From: an uncultured Bacteroidota bacterium
GTDB taxonomy: Bacteria; Bacteroidota; Rhodothermia; Rhodothermales; Salinibacteraceae
Length of the DNA: 64,000 nucleotides
Assembly (NCBI GenBank): GCA_913056185.1
Contig: CAJXLV010000013.1
Location: forward strand, 1-64,000
Direction: 5' to 3'
How positions within the stretch are numbered: the stretch's first letter is position 1; the number at the start of each line of letters is the position of its first letter. A program made the position numbers and the translations under genes. The notes below the pieces were generated by a model. That model was not told where the DNA came from, searched no databases, and saw nothing but the letters and a program-made list of their open reading frames with translations. Of this stretch, positions 27,749-36,893 are shown one piece after another.

Positions 27749-28660
27749 TCAGAGGTTCCAGCCAATGCTAAACAGAACGGCCCATAGGAGGAGGATGCGC
27801 CCCGTCGCCCCCAGCAGCGGATTGAGGCGCTCCGGATCGGTCGTCGAGGCCATCGTACGGATCGGCTGGATGGCCAGTGGGAGCAGCGCGAGCGGCAGGG
27901 CCGCCCACGGACGCGGGGGGAGGCCGGAGGGGCCGAGGGCCAGGACGGCCGGCAGCATGAGGGCCCCCACCACACAGAGGCCGTACGCGACAACCCCGAC
28001 GCGGCGCCCGAAGCGCACCACGAGTGTTCGCTTGCGTGCCACGCGGTCCTCGGCCACGTCGCGCACATTGTTGACCAGCAGAATGGCGATCGACAGCAGC
28101 CCCGGCCCCGCCCCCGCGACAATCACGTCCGGGGGCAGCGACAGGGCCTGCACGTAATAGGTGCCGCCCACCGCCACGGGGCCAAAAAAGACAAAAACAA
28201 ACAGGTCGGCCAGCCCCAGGGTCGCGAGCGAGTAGCGCCCGGCGGTGTACCAGATCGCCGCTCCGATCGACGCGAGGCCGACGACAAGAATGGGCCATCC
28301 GCCGCGCACAATGAGGTAGAGCCCGCTCACCACCGCCAGCCCGAACACAAAAATCGTCGCCCGCCGCATCGTCTCCGGCGCCACGAGCCCCGCCTGCGTG
28401 ACGCGCAGCGGCCCCACCCGATCCTCAGTGTCGGCGCCCTGCACGTAGTCGGCGTAGTCGTTGTGGTAGTTGACGCCGACCTGAATGAGCACGGCGCCCA
28501 CGAGCGCCAGCGCTGCCGAGGCCGGGTGCCACATGCCCGCCTCCACAGCCATCCCCGTTCCCACCAGCACGGGCGCCACGGCCGCGCCAAGCGTTTTGGG
28601 GCGGGCGGCCCACAGCCACACGCGCAGGGGGCTGGTATCGGTGGTCAGCGACTCGCTCAT
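27749..28660 (-). CDS. menA: 1,4-Dihydroxy-2-naphthoate prenyltransferase
   Basis: 303 aa from the ATG at 28660. UbiA-superfamily membrane protein with about eight hydrophobic helices. The two Asp-rich Mg-diphosphate motifs are NDYADYVQGADTEDR and NNVRDVAEDRVARKRT. The N-terminal WLWAARPKTLGAAVAPVLVG and the pattern VNYHNDYADY are MenA-specific. It joins DHNA to the isoprenoid tail in the inner membrane. It lies 38 bp after menH and 16 bp before menC. Confidence 0.94.
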   Translation of the reverse strand: MSESLTTDTSPLRVWLWAARPKTLGAAVAPVLVGTGMAVEAGMWHPASAALALVGAVLIQVGVNYHNDYADYVQGADTEDRVGPLRVTQAGLVAPETMRRATIFVFGLAVVSGLYLIVRGGWPILVVGLASIGAAIWYTAGRYSLATLGLADLFVFVFFGPVAVGGTYYVQALSLPPDVIVAGAGPGLLSIAILLVNNVRDVAEDRVARKRTLVVRFGRRVGVVAYGLCVVGALMLPAVLALGPSGLPPRPWAALPLALLPLAIQPIRTMASTTDPERLNPLLGATGRILLLWAVLFSIGWNL

Positions 28661-28698
28661 CGGTAGCAACGCGTTCAGGGCAATGGAGGGGAAACCCG

Positions 28699-29484
28699 CT
28701 ATTCCGCCGTCTCGGGGAGAAAGGAGTGGAGCACGTCCAGGAAGGCCGCCGGGCGCTCCGCGTGGACGTTGTGTCCGGCCTTCGGGACAACGACACGACA
28801 CGCCGTCTCGATCCGGGCCGCCGCCTCCTTCGTGATGGCGGTGTACTTGTCGTCGAGCGCGCCGGTGAGCACCAGCGTCGGGCAGTCGATTTCATCGAGC
28901 CGATCCCAGAACGGCGTCTGTCGCCCCGGGCTCAGTCCCTGGAGCGCCCGGGCCAGTTCCTGCGGATCGTTTGTGCTACGAGTTCGCACCATCTCGTCGA
29001 TCAGGTCGTGACGGGCGAGCGACCCGAACAGCGGCAGGCGGTACCAGTCTGCCAGGAACGCCTCCAGGTCGTCTTCAATCCGGGCGGCCCGCTCCGCATC
29101 CACCGTGCGCCGCTCCGCACGCTCCGGCTCAGTCCGCAGCCCCGGCGACGCGGATTCGAGGACGAGCCGATCGACCCGATCGGGGTGGCGGAGGGCCAGC
29201 GAGAGGGCCACGCGGCCGCCCATCGAGTAGCCGACGAGCGTGCAGGAATCGATGCCGTCGGCGTCGAGCCCCTCCACCACAGCCTCCGCCGCCCCCGCAA
29301 CCGAATACGCCTTCTTGGGCCGATTGAGCGACTCGCCGTGGCCCGGCAGGTCGATCGTCAGGCCGTGAAAGTCGTCCTCCAGGGCCTGCACGATCGGCGC
29401 CCAGTCCGCCGACGAGCCCATGAATCCATGCAGGAAACAGAGAGGCGGGCGCTCCGGCGCGCCGAATGTGTGACGATGGAGCAT
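28699..29484 (-). CDS. menH: SHCHC synthase (alpha/beta hydrolase)
   Basis: 261 aa. Alpha/beta-hydrolase fold: LCFLHGFMGSSADW (oxyanion region), DLPGHGESLN, the nucleophile Ser in LVGYSMGGRVALSLALRHP and the catalytic His in VVPKAGHNVHAERPAAF. The Gly-His-Gly-x-Ser and GFMGS motifs match MenH, which eliminates pyruvate from SEPHCHC. Other lyase or esterase members share the fold, and the men context decides. It begins the menH-menA-menC-menE transcript and is divergent from the Tat-exported MBL gene across 103 bp. Confidence 0.88.
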   Translation of the reverse strand: MLHRHTFGAPERPPLCFLHGFMGSSADWAPIVQALEDDFHGLTIDLPGHGESLNRPKKAYSVAGAAEAVVEGLDADGIDSCTLVGYSMGGRVALSLALRHPDRVDRLVLESASPGLRTEPERAERRTVDAERAARIEDDLEAFLADWYRLPLFGSLARHDLIDEMVRTRSTNDPQELARALQGLSPGRQTPFWDRLDEIDCPTLVLTGALDDKYTAITKEAAARIETACRVVVPKAGHNVHAERPAAFLDVLHSFLPETAE

Positions 29485-29587
29485 GGTCTTGGCGGCTTGG
29501 GGGCGTCGGACCGGGTGCGTCTGGCAATCAAACGGCCCGACCTGTACGTTGAGCGGGGCGTCTCCGGTTCACAGATTTTCCCGCCCC

Positions 29588-30487
29588 ATGCGTTCTCGCC
29601 GAACCTTTCTCAAACAGCTCGGCGCGGCCGTTGCCGCCGCCCCCCTCGCGTCCTCCATCGCCTCGAAGCTGACCCGGGCAGACGGGTTCACGGCCCTTCG
29701 CCGCGGCGTAGGCACCTTCACGCAGCGCGGGGGCACCATCGGCTGGCTGGTGACGGACGACGGCCTCGTGGTGGTCGACACGCAGTATCCTAAATCGGCA
29801 CCCGACTGCTGGAGCGGCCTCCGCGAGCGGTCCGACAGCCCGCTCGCGATGGTCGTCAACACGCACCACCACGGCGACCACGTGGGCGGCAACGGCGTCT
29901 TTGCCCAGTACACCGACCGCATTGTCGCCCACGCCAATGTCCCCGACCTCATGCGACCGTCCGCCGACGACGGTGCGACCGACGAGAAGACCTACCCGAC
30001 GGACACGTTCGAGAACACATGGAGCGAGAGCGTCGGCGACGAAACGATCACGCTTCGCTACCGCGGCCCGGCGCACACCGGGGGCGACGCGATCAGCGTC
30101 TTCGAGAATGCCAACGTCGTCCACGTGAGCGACCTCGTCTTTAACCGCGCCTACCCGTTCATCGACGTGGCGGGCGGAGCGGATTCGAAGAACTGGATCG
30201 CGCAGCTCAACACGATCCACGACGCGCTCGACGACGACACGATCGTCATCCACGGCCACGGCAACCCCGAGTTTGGCGTGACGGGCGGGCGGGAGGACCT
30301 GCTGGTGATGCGCAATTTCCTGGAGGCCCTCAACGAGTACGTCACCCAGCAGCGCCAGGCGGGCGCTTCGCTCCAGGAGATGAAGCAGACGAAGGTCCTG
30401 GAAGGCTTCGAGGCGTTCAATTTTGACTGGGCGCTTTCGCTGTCCGCCTGCATCGAAGCGGTGTACCGGGAGCGGACGGAGGGGTGA
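29588..30487 (+). CDS. Tat-exported metallo-beta-lactamase-fold hydrolase
   Basis: 299 aa from the ATG at 29588, which gives a twin-arginine signal (RSRRTFLKQLGAAVAAAPLASS). The zinc site is VVNTHHHGDHVGGN, with the downstream His in RGPAHTGGDA and Asp/His in HVSDLVFN and IVIHGHGN. This is the general MBL hydrolase pattern without a family-specific motif, so the substrate is unknown. It should act in the periplasm. It is the only intact plus-strand gene inside the men cluster, and it sits with a decayed toxin-antitoxin remnant between menH and menD, as if inserted there. Confidence 0.82.
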   Translation: MRSRRTFLKQLGAAVAAAPLASSIASKLTRADGFTALRRGVGTFTQRGGTIGWLVTDDGLVVVDTQYPKSAPDCWSGLRERSDSPLAMVVNTHHHGDHVGGNGVFAQYTDRIVAHANVPDLMRPSADDGATDEKTYPTDTFENTWSESVGDETITLRYRGPAHTGGDAISVFENANVVHVSDLVFNRAYPFIDVAGGADSKNWIAQLNTIHDALDDDTIVIHGHGNPEFGVTGGREDLLVMRNFLEALNEYVTQQRQAGASLQEMKQTKVLEGFEAFNFDWALSLSACIEAVYRERTEG

Positions 30488-30605
30488 ACGTTTGGAAGTC
30501 TGGATGTGTGGAGGAAGAGGACTTCAGAGGTAACACCACTGCGTTCTCTCGGTCCACGCACTGTGTCGATGCTTCGATGACAGACTGCGAACTGAGCCTT
30601 CAGCC

Positions 30606-30868
30606 GTGCCCGCTCCGTCGGTCCCAGCGTCGTCGCCCCAATCCCTCCCCCAACTCGAAGAAACGGAGCTGTCCGGCCTGCTGAAATTGATCGAGGCCGG
30701 CCTCTCGACTGAGCTGGCGAGCAAGGTCGAAGGGCGCGTCGGGTCCCGTCGGTCGTCGTGCCCTGCAGTTACAACCACCTGCTCAATCCGACCCACGAGG
30801 CGTCTGGTGAGGTGGGGATTGGTGACGCGGAGCCCTTTCCTGTGGACCAGCGGCTGATCCTCGACTGA
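30606..30868 (+). pseudogene. Wreck of a Xre/RES toxin-antitoxin locus
   Basis: Two half-genes run together. From 30606 (GTG) the frame reads ...LEETELSGLLKLIEAGLSTELASKVE, which resembles the N-terminus of MbcA/ParS/Xre antitoxins. After about 30720 a different frame takes over, with RRVPSVVVPCSYNHLLNPTH and then EPFPVDQRLILD and TGA at 30866-30868. That is the C-terminal end of RES-domain toxins (PS-V-V-P...N-L-L-N-P-x-H...D-x-R-L). The middle of both genes, roughly a kilobase in an intact pair, is missing. The simplest reading is one internal deletion. RES toxins degrade NAD+, so loss of the toxin is easily tolerated. The Xre half is less certain than the RES half. Confidence 0.55.
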
Positions 30869-30873
30869 GAGAC

Positions 30874-32652
30874 TCATCCTCCGGGTTCAGCCCCTACCTC
30901 CGCCGCAATTCCTTCTTCCAGTTCTTCATGCACCCGCCGGTTGGCCTCGCGGTCGGTCTGCACCTCGATCAGCACGGACCCGCCGGACTGACACGCCTGG
31001 TCGTACGCAGCCCGAAAGGCTGAGGGCGTTTCGGGCCGGTGATAGGGAAGGCCGAAGGTTACCGCCGCGTCTTCGAAGGTGCGCCCGTGGGGCGTCGTGA
31101 AGTACGGATCGAAGTCGTCGTGCTCCCGGATTGGGAGAAAGTGGAAGATGCCGCCGCCGTCGTTGTTAACGACCACCACGACCACCGGGCGGTCCTGGAG
31201 GAGGGCGAGGCCGTTGAGGTCGTGCCAGAGGGCAAGATCGCCGATGAGGAGCGTGACGGGGCCGCCGCGGCCCGTGGCAACGCCTGCGGCGGTGGCCACG
31301 GTGCCATCGATGCCACTCGCGCCTCGGTTGGCGTACGTGGGTCCGGCCGCACCCTCAACAGCGCCGTGGCGGTTTAGGTCGCGCACCGGCATGCTGCTGG
31401 CCGCCACGAGCGCGTGGTCCGTCGGACACGCATCGCTGAGGAGCGTCGCGGTTAGGGGCTCGGTGAGCGTATCGGTCTCATCCGCGTGTGTTTGCACGAC
31501 AGCCCCGGCCCGGTCGCTTGCAGTCATCCAGGCACGCCGCCAGTCGGTCGCCCCGCCTCCGTCGTCGAGCCGGGCGATGAGCGCGTCGGCAAACGCCGGC
31601 ACGTCGGCCTCGATGTGGTGCGTGACGCGGTGGTCCGGGTCGATGCGGGACGGACTCGGGCGCGCCACGGCCCAGGTCTGCGGCGCGCAGTCGCGGAGGA
31701 AGAGGCGCAGTCGTTTCGACGCGAACCGTCCCCCCACCTGCAGCACCGCTTCCGGCGCGTGGGCCTCGCGGAAGGCCGCGGACGTCAGTACGAGGTCGGC
31801 AAACGGCACACGCCCCGCCTGCCCTCCGCCCCGCCGACACCGGGAGGTGATGTCGGGCACGAGCGGCCAGCCCAGGTGCGACGCGAGGCGCTGCGTGGCG
31901 TCCGCCGCGGCGGCACTGTCGAGGCGCCCCGCCACGACGAGCCCCTTCTCGGTGCCCCCGAGCGATTCGGCCAGCGCCTGCGCCTCCGGACCCGGAGGGG
32001 TGGAGACGGGCGTCGGGTACTGCGTGTACGGATCGGTGCCCGCGGCCCACGCGGTCACCGACGCGGAGACCGACAGGGATTCCTCCGCTTCCACTGGCTC
32101 CAGGGGCTTGCGAAACATGCAGTTTACGTGCACGGGTCCGGCGGGGGTGCGTGTCGTGCGGTGCACCGCCTGGTTGGCCGTGGTCAGGACGTACGCCGGG
32201 TCGATCTTGTCGGACGGAGGCGGGACGTCCACCTGCCAGCGCACGTAGTCGCCGAAGATCTTGACCTGATCAATCGTCTGGTTGGCGCCAGTGTCGCGCA
32301 GCTCGGGCGGGCGGTCGGCGGTCAGGAGAAGCAAGGGAACGCCGTCCACGGAGGCCTCCACGACGGCGGGCAGTCCGTTGGCGACGGCGGTGCCGGAGGT
32401 GGTAATCCAGGCCGCGGGCGTCTGCGTGGCGCGCCCGCAGCCAAGCGCCGCGAACGCGTTGCCCCGCTCGTCCACGTGCAGCACCGTTCGGGCCTCGGGG
32501 TGGCGGGCCGCGGCAACGGTTAGCGGCGTCGATCGGGAGCCGGGCGCGACGAAAAAGGCATCGACCCCATTCCGGACCAGCTCCTCAACGAGCATCTGGG
32601 TCCAGAGATAAGTGCGGTTCGGTGCGTCGAGGACGGAGAAGCGATCAGGCAC
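30874..32652 (-). CDS. menD: 2-Succinyl-5-enolpyruvyl-6-hydroxy-3-cyclohexene-1-carboxylate synthase
   Basis: 592 aa. ThDP-enzyme layout: the N-terminal domain has FFVAPGSRSTPLTVAAARHP and HVDERGNAFAALGCGRAT with the catalytic Glu, then TTSGTAVANGLPAVVEAS and LTADRPPELRDTGANQTIDQ. The C-terminal ThDP/Mg motif is GDLALWHDLNGLALL followed by VVVNNDGGGIFHFLP. Everything is MenD-specific. It joins 2-oxoglutarate-derived succinic semialdehyde to isochorismate. menF lies 116 bp upstream on the same strand. Confidence 0.96.
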   Translation of the reverse strand: MPDRFSVLDAPNRTYLWTQMLVEELVRNGVDAFFVAPGSRSTPLTVAAARHPEARTVLHVDERGNAFAALGCGRATQTPAAWITTSGTAVANGLPAVVEASVDGVPLLLLTADRPPELRDTGANQTIDQVKIFGDYVRWQVDVPPPSDKIDPAYVLTTANQAVHRTTRTPAGPVHVNCMFRKPLEPVEAEESLSVSASVTAWAAGTDPYTQYPTPVSTPPGPEAQALAESLGGTEKGLVVAGRLDSAAAADATQRLASHLGWPLVPDITSRCRRGGGQAGRVPFADLVLTSAAFREAHAPEAVLQVGGRFASKRLRLFLRDCAPQTWAVARPSPSRIDPDHRVTHHIEADVPAFADALIARLDDGGGATDWRRAWMTASDRAGAVVQTHADETDTLTEPLTATLLSDACPTDHALVAASSMPVRDLNRHGAVEGAAGPTYANRGASGIDGTVATAAGVATGRGGPVTLLIGDLALWHDLNGLALLQDRPVVVVVVNNDGGGIFHFLPIREHDDFDPYFTTPHGRTFEDAAVTFGLPYHRPETPSAFRAAYDQACQSGGSVLIEVQTDREANRRVHEELEEGIAAEVGAEPGG

Positions 32653-32768
32653 GGACGCGGCGGTGATTCATGCGACAGTCCCGGCGAGATCCTGAGGGGA
32701 AGGAGCCTCTCTTCAACGAAGACCCTCTCATCGACGAATGCCCAGCATCTTGCACCGGCTCGTGGGGA

Positions 32769-34202
32769 TTAGACGGAGGCTGTGTCCGAGTCGACGACCC
32801 CCATGATGGCGGCAAAGTCCCCAATTTTCTGCTCGATCTCTTCCCACTCGCGATCCGGCGTGGAGCCGTCCACGATGCCGGCCCCGGAGAACAGCGCAAT
32901 CTGGGATTCTTCCACCAGGCCGGCCCGGATGCCCACCGCAAACTCAGCAGCCTCGCGCCCCATCCATCCCACGGGCCCCGCATACCACCCGCGGTCGAAA
33001 GGCTCCTGCGCCCGGATGGCCGCCACAGCCTTCTCAGTGGGCACGCCCCCAACAGCAGGGGTCGGGTGCAGCACCTTGAGCAGGTCGGTGGTCGTGGTTT
33101 CGGGACGGAGGGTGCCAGTGAGCCGGGAGTGGAGATGCCGCCCACGTGCCAGGGCCAGTTCGCCCGTGCCGTGGGGGCTACAAATCGGCCCGTGACACAC
33201 CGTTTGGAGATGGGTGCGGATGGCGTCCTCGACGAACGCATGCTCGCGACGCTCCTTGGGACTCTGCAGAAGCTCGGCACGGAGCGCCCGGTCCTCCGCC
33301 TCCGTCTGGCCACGGGGCCGCGTGCCCGCCACCGCTTCGCTTGTAACGTGCCGCCGGTCTCGCCGAAAGAGGCGCTCCGGCGACGCTCCCACGAAGGCCG
33401 GCCCATCCGTGGGCCGCAGGGCAAAGTGATAACAGCCCGGCGTGGCGGTCTCCAGGTGGTTCAGCACCAGAAGGGGATCCATGGAGTCGCGCAGCGCGAG
33501 GGTAACCCGCCGCGCCAGCACCACCTTGTCTAAAGACTCGTCCTGGATGGCGTCGAGCGCCCAGCGGATCATGTCGGTCCACCCCTCATGATTCGGGACA
33601 TTTTGGCGGTGGTAGGGCCGGGGCAGCGGGGGCCGCTCCTCAGGGCTTGGCAGCGCGAGTGCCTTCAGCCGTTCCCGCACCGCCTCCGTGCGGCGCGTGT
33701 CTCGGGGGCGTACAAGATTGCACACCAGGCGCAGGTCCGTCTCCGTAGAGACCAACTCAAAGCGCGGTAGCACAAAGCGGTAGGTGCCAAACGGAGTCCA
33801 GCGGCGGTCCGGGCGGTCGGTGGCAGAGGGCTGTGCCGCATCAAAGCGCACGCCCCCGTAGTAGCGCACCGCAGGCGCCGCGCCGCGGAGCCGCGCCTCC
33901 AGAGTGGCGCCCAGCGCGTCGTAATCCACCGGGGCCGCCGTACTCGCCACCACGTCCGCAGCACCCACCGCCGCCACCGTGCGCGCCTCTTCGCGCCCCG
34001 CCCAGTAGACCGTCTCGGAATGCGGCTGGGCCCGCATCCAATCGATCAGTGGAACCGACACCGGGACCGGCACCTCCACGCGCTCGATGCGGGCGCCGGT
34101 CGTCGCCGTCTTTTCCACGGCTTGCACACGAGCCGACAGCGCCGCCCGCACATCCGGGGCGGCATCAATCTCTTGAAGGACAGCGGAGTCGAGGTCGAGC
34201 AT
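32769..34202 (-). CDS. menF: Isochorismate synthase
   Basis: 477 aa. Chorismate-binding C-terminal domain: LDKVVLARRVTL, GASPERLFRR, EAVAGTRPRGQTEAEDRALR, HLHSRLTGTL, LHPTPAVGGVPTEKA, FDRGWYAGPVGW, EFAVGIRAGLV and LFSGAGIVDGSTPDREWEEIEQKI. The lack of a lyase partner and the PTPAVGG motif indicate isochorismate synthase rather than anthranilate or salicylate synthase. It converts chorismate to isochorismate, the first committed step to menaquinone. It is the first gene of the men group, directly ahead of menD. Confidence 0.95.
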   Translation of the reverse strand: MLDLDSAVLQEIDAAPDVRAALSARVQAVEKTATTGARIERVEVPVPVSVPLIDWMRAQPHSETVYWAGREEARTVAAVGAADVVASTAAPVDYDALGATLEARLRGAAPAVRYYGGVRFDAAQPSATDRPDRRWTPFGTYRFVLPRFELVSTETDLRLVCNLVRPRDTRRTEAVRERLKALALPSPEERPPLPRPYHRQNVPNHEGWTDMIRWALDAIQDESLDKVVLARRVTLALRDSMDPLLVLNHLETATPGCYHFALRPTDGPAFVGASPERLFRRDRRHVTSEAVAGTRPRGQTEAEDRALRAELLQSPKERREHAFVEDAIRTHLQTVCHGPICSPHGTGELALARGRHLHSRLTGTLRPETTTTDLLKVLHPTPAVGGVPTEKAVAAIRAQEPFDRGWYAGPVGWMGREAAEFAVGIRAGLVEESQIALFSGAGIVDGSTPDREWEEIEQKIGDFAAIMGVVDSDTASV

Positions 34203-34274
34203 GTTCGGGAAGAGGAAAGACAGACTGCGATTGTGCGCCGTCCCGGGGCGCTTCCGGCCGGGGCGGCAGGGTTT

Positions 34275-34949
34275 TCACTTCGAGGCCGGCACCTCTACGG
34301 ACGCGAGATGCGCGGTGCAATTTTGGGGGTTGGCCCAGGCACGCCCTTGCTCACAAACCACCCGATTGACACAGGTGTTGGCGTGGCCGAGTGCATTCAT
34401 ATCGGCGAGGCTGAAATCGCTTAGCAGCGTGGCCAGGAGCACACGGAGGTAGCGCCCGTGGGTCACCACAGCAGCCGCTCGCCCCGCTTCGCGGGAGAAG
34501 ATGTGCTGCAGAGCACGCCGGGCGCGGTGCTGCACATCTTGAATAGACTCGCCGCCCTCGATGGCCCGGTCGTAGTGACCCGCTCGCCAGTCGGCCTTGA
34601 TCGCGTCCATCGATGCATCGCGCTCCTCCGACGGCGGTTCGCCCTCAAAAACGCCCCAGTCCATCTCATTCAGGTCGCGCAGGTGCGTTCGGGAGAGCGG
34701 CTGGTGAGGCTGCGCCAGAATGTCGGCCGTCTGCCGGGCCCGCCGGAGCGTGCTGGCGTAGAGGGCGTCTATCCGCTTGGTACGAAAGCGCTCCGCAAGC
34801 GCGTCGGCCTGGGTCCGTCCCATCTCGTTCAACGGGCTGTCGACCCCTCCTCCCTGAATAATGCCCCGCCGGTTGTGCTCAGTTTCGCCGTGGCGGATCA
34901 GGTACAGGACCGTACGGGCATCCGGGGGATGCGGAAACGAGTCGGCCAT
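34275..34949 (-). CDS. Histidine phosphatase family protein
   Basis: 224 aa from the ATG at 34949. The catalytic His lies in LYLIRHGETEHNRRG (Arg19-His20-Gly21), the second Arg in YASTLRRARQTADIL, the acid in LNEMDWGVFEGEPPSEE, and the second His in AAVVTHGRYLRVLL. These are the features of the phosphoglycerate-mutase/PhoE/CobC branch. Cofactor-dependent mutase, alpha-ribazole phosphatase and broad phosphatase activities cannot be separated. It ends 72 bp before the menF start on the same strand, so it could head the men transcript. Confidence 0.85.
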   Translation of the reverse strand: MADSFPHPPDARTVLYLIRHGETEHNRRGIIQGGGVDSPLNEMGRTQADALAERFRTKRIDALYASTLRRARQTADILAQPHQPLSRTHLRDLNEMDWGVFEGEPPSEERDASMDAIKADWRAGHYDRAIEGGESIQDVQHRARRALQHIFSREAGRAAAVVTHGRYLRVLLATLLSDFSLADMNALGHANTCVNRVVCEQGRAWANPQNCTAHLASVEVPASK

Positions 34950-35031
34950 GCCGGAGCAGCTATTTGCTGGAGCAGTTGTTGGGAAAGACGCAGAACGCAG
35001 CAGAAGGCCGCAGAAGGCCGCACGCCCCGTG

Positions 35032-35670
35032 CTACTTGGCACTCGAGCCGTGCCCACCGTGCAGGTTTTCGATGATGTCCGTCGTGATGTCATCGACCTG
35101 GGGCAGCGAGAGGCGGTGCTTGAGGGCCACCCGCACAATGAGCGCCCGGAGCACCTGATCCGTCACCGGGAGCGGATAAAGCATTCGTTGCAGTGGGCGC
35201 ACGGCGTGCCCGGCCGCCCACTCGAGCACGCCCCACCGAACGAGCACAAAGCCCCCAAGCCCTACGCCGAGAGCGCTGTACATCTCGGCGGCGGCAAAAA
35301 CGCTCATCGTAAATACGTAGTAGAGCGACTGGGCGAGCACAGAATCAAGGACCGAGACCACGCGCACCACAGGGAGGCTCGGGAGCGCGGGACTCAGCAG
35401 GGCCCATCCCAAAAACAGCACAAGCGTACCGCCTGCCGCCCAGGCGACGGGCAGGCCCCACAACAGGACCGGGAGGCTCCAGAGGGCCACGGGGCGGGCC
35501 GAGTCGACCCACGTGTCGGCCCAACGCAGCAGTTGCTCCAGCGGCACATGCTCCAGCACAGCACCGGCGTAGTTTTGCACGTCTTCTTCCGTTACGTGAT
35601 ACCGCCGCCCCGCCTCCGTCAGGATGCCGTACGGCGTATCGACGTAGGGAGGAGAAGAAGAACCCTGCAT
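35032..35670 (-). CDS. Membrane protein of unknown function
   Basis: 212 aa. The N-terminal ~55 residues are soluble (YGILTEAGRRYHVTEEDVQNYAG). About four hydrophobic segments follow (ALWSLPVLLWGLPVAWAAG, TLVLFLGWALL, SLYYVFTMSVFAAA, GVGLGGFVLVRW), then a C-terminal cytoplasmic-like helix with DDITTDIIENLHGGHGSS. I do not recognise the family. It lies 82 bp upstream of the histidine phosphatase gene on the same strand. Coding is supported by clear hydrophobicity structure and consistent codon usage. Confidence 0.6.
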   Translation of the reverse strand: MQGSSSPPYVDTPYGILTEAGRRYHVTEEDVQNYAGAVLEHVPLEQLLRWADTWVDSARPVALWSLPVLLWGLPVAWAAGGTLVLFLGWALLSPALPSLPVVRVVSVLDSVLAQSLYYVFTMSVFAAAEMYSALGVGLGGFVLVRWGVLEWAAGHAVRPLQRMLYPLPVTDQVLRALIVRVALKHRLSLPQVDDITTDIIENLHGGHGSSAK

Positions 35671-35917
35671 CCGAACGGTCGTGGGCAGTTGTGCATGAAG
35701 CGCCGCAAGGCGTCTCCAGGGGGCGGCTCCGCTGTATCAGCGTACGGGCCGACGGAAACGCGGTGAACGTACACGGGACGGGGGGCGCAGTTTCAATGTA
35801 GACTGAAAGTTGCAGAAGGAACTTTGGAGACGGGGCCCTCATCGATCTCTCTCCGGCGTCAGCCCCCCATGAGCAGGAGGGCCGGCGGGCGATGCGTTCG
35901 ATGTGCCCGGGCGGCCG

Positions 35918-36874
35918 CTATATCCCCAGCAGCAGAAGCGCGAGGCCAGCCAGCCCCAGCCCAATCTTGTTCGGGCGCGAGAGGCGCTCGCCCCACACGG
36001 TCACGCCCAGAAGCGCCGCCAGGGTCATGATGGCAATGTTGTTGACCGGAAAGACAAACGGCCCCGGCAGCGCCTCAATGGCCCGCAGCAAAAACTCGAG
36101 CGATCCGTAGTTGACCACGCCGAGCACCACGCCCCACCCAATCGTCCGGCTCGTAGGCCACACTCCGCGCTGCACCCCGCGCCGCAGCACCGCCCCCGCC
36201 CCGACCAGAAACGCCACCCCGAACGCCAGCATCAGGAAAAGCACGCGGCTGTTGCCCACGCCGAATCCCTCTTCGAACGTCTTCATCGACACGTCCACCG
36301 CCCCGCCGAGGCAGAACGTGAGGGCCAGCACCCCCGCCGCCCGCCAGTCGACCGAAGACGCTGCGGCCGGCGCCGTGGGGGCGCTGCCAGAAGAGGGCCC
36401 CGCCGCAGCCGGCACCGGCTCTGGCGACGAGCGGCGGTGGGCCAGCAGGAAGAAGGCCCCCGCCGCCAGCACCATCCCCACGCCCTGCGCCCCAGTGGGC
36501 ACTTCCTCCCACACCAGCCACGACGCCAGAAACGGCACCACCACCGACACCCGCATGACCCCAATGGCCAGCGACATGCCCGCCACCTCTGTGGCCCACG
36601 CCAGTGCAAAGAACCCCACGATGAGCACCACGCCCGTCCCGATGCCCAGCGCCAGAAGCGCGGGCGACAGCGTAAGCCCCTCCTCCACCGACCGACCCCC
36701 GATCCCGAGAAGCACGCCCGCCACGCCCACAGCCGCCGCATAGTTCACCGTCAGAAGCGCCGTGCGGTCGAGCCGGAGCTGCCCGGCATGCTTAAAAATG
36801 ACGCCAATCGTGACGCTGCAGACAACGGCACACGCCAGAAAAATCATAAACCAGATACGAAGCGAGAGGTGCAA
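35918..36874 (-). CDS. EamA/DMT-type transporter
   Basis: 318 aa with about ten hydrophobic helices in two similar halves, each ending in a Gly/Ala-rich helix (GVGMVLAAGAFFLLA in the first, IGLGLAGLALLLLG in the second). The halves are joined by an Ala/Pro/Ser-rich cytoplasmic linker (~150-175). This two-fold EamA arrangement belongs to drug/metabolite transporters. The substrate is unknown. The second half carries PGPFVFPVNNIAIMTLAALLGVTVWGERLS, the conserved helix 8-9 hairpin with its Glu. It is followed by the YbbR-like gene 19 bp upstream on the same strand. Confidence 0.75.
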   Translation of the reverse strand: MHLSLRIWFMIFLACAVVCSVTIGVIFKHAGQLRLDRTALLTVNYAAAVGVAGVLLGIGGRSVEEGLTLSPALLALGIGTGVVLIVGFFALAWATEVAGMSLAIGVMRVSVVVPFLASWLVWEEVPTGAQGVGMVLAAGAFFLLAHRRSSPEPVPAAAGPSSGSAPTAPAAASSVDWRAAGVLALTFCLGGAVDVSMKTFEEGFGVGNSRVLFLMLAFGVAFLVGAGAVLRRGVQRGVWPTSRTIGWGVVLGVVNYGSLEFLLRAIEALPGPFVFPVNNIAIMTLAALLGVTVWGERLSRPNKIGLGLAGLALLLLGI

Positions 36875-36893
36875 CAGCCGGGCGCATTTGTGT

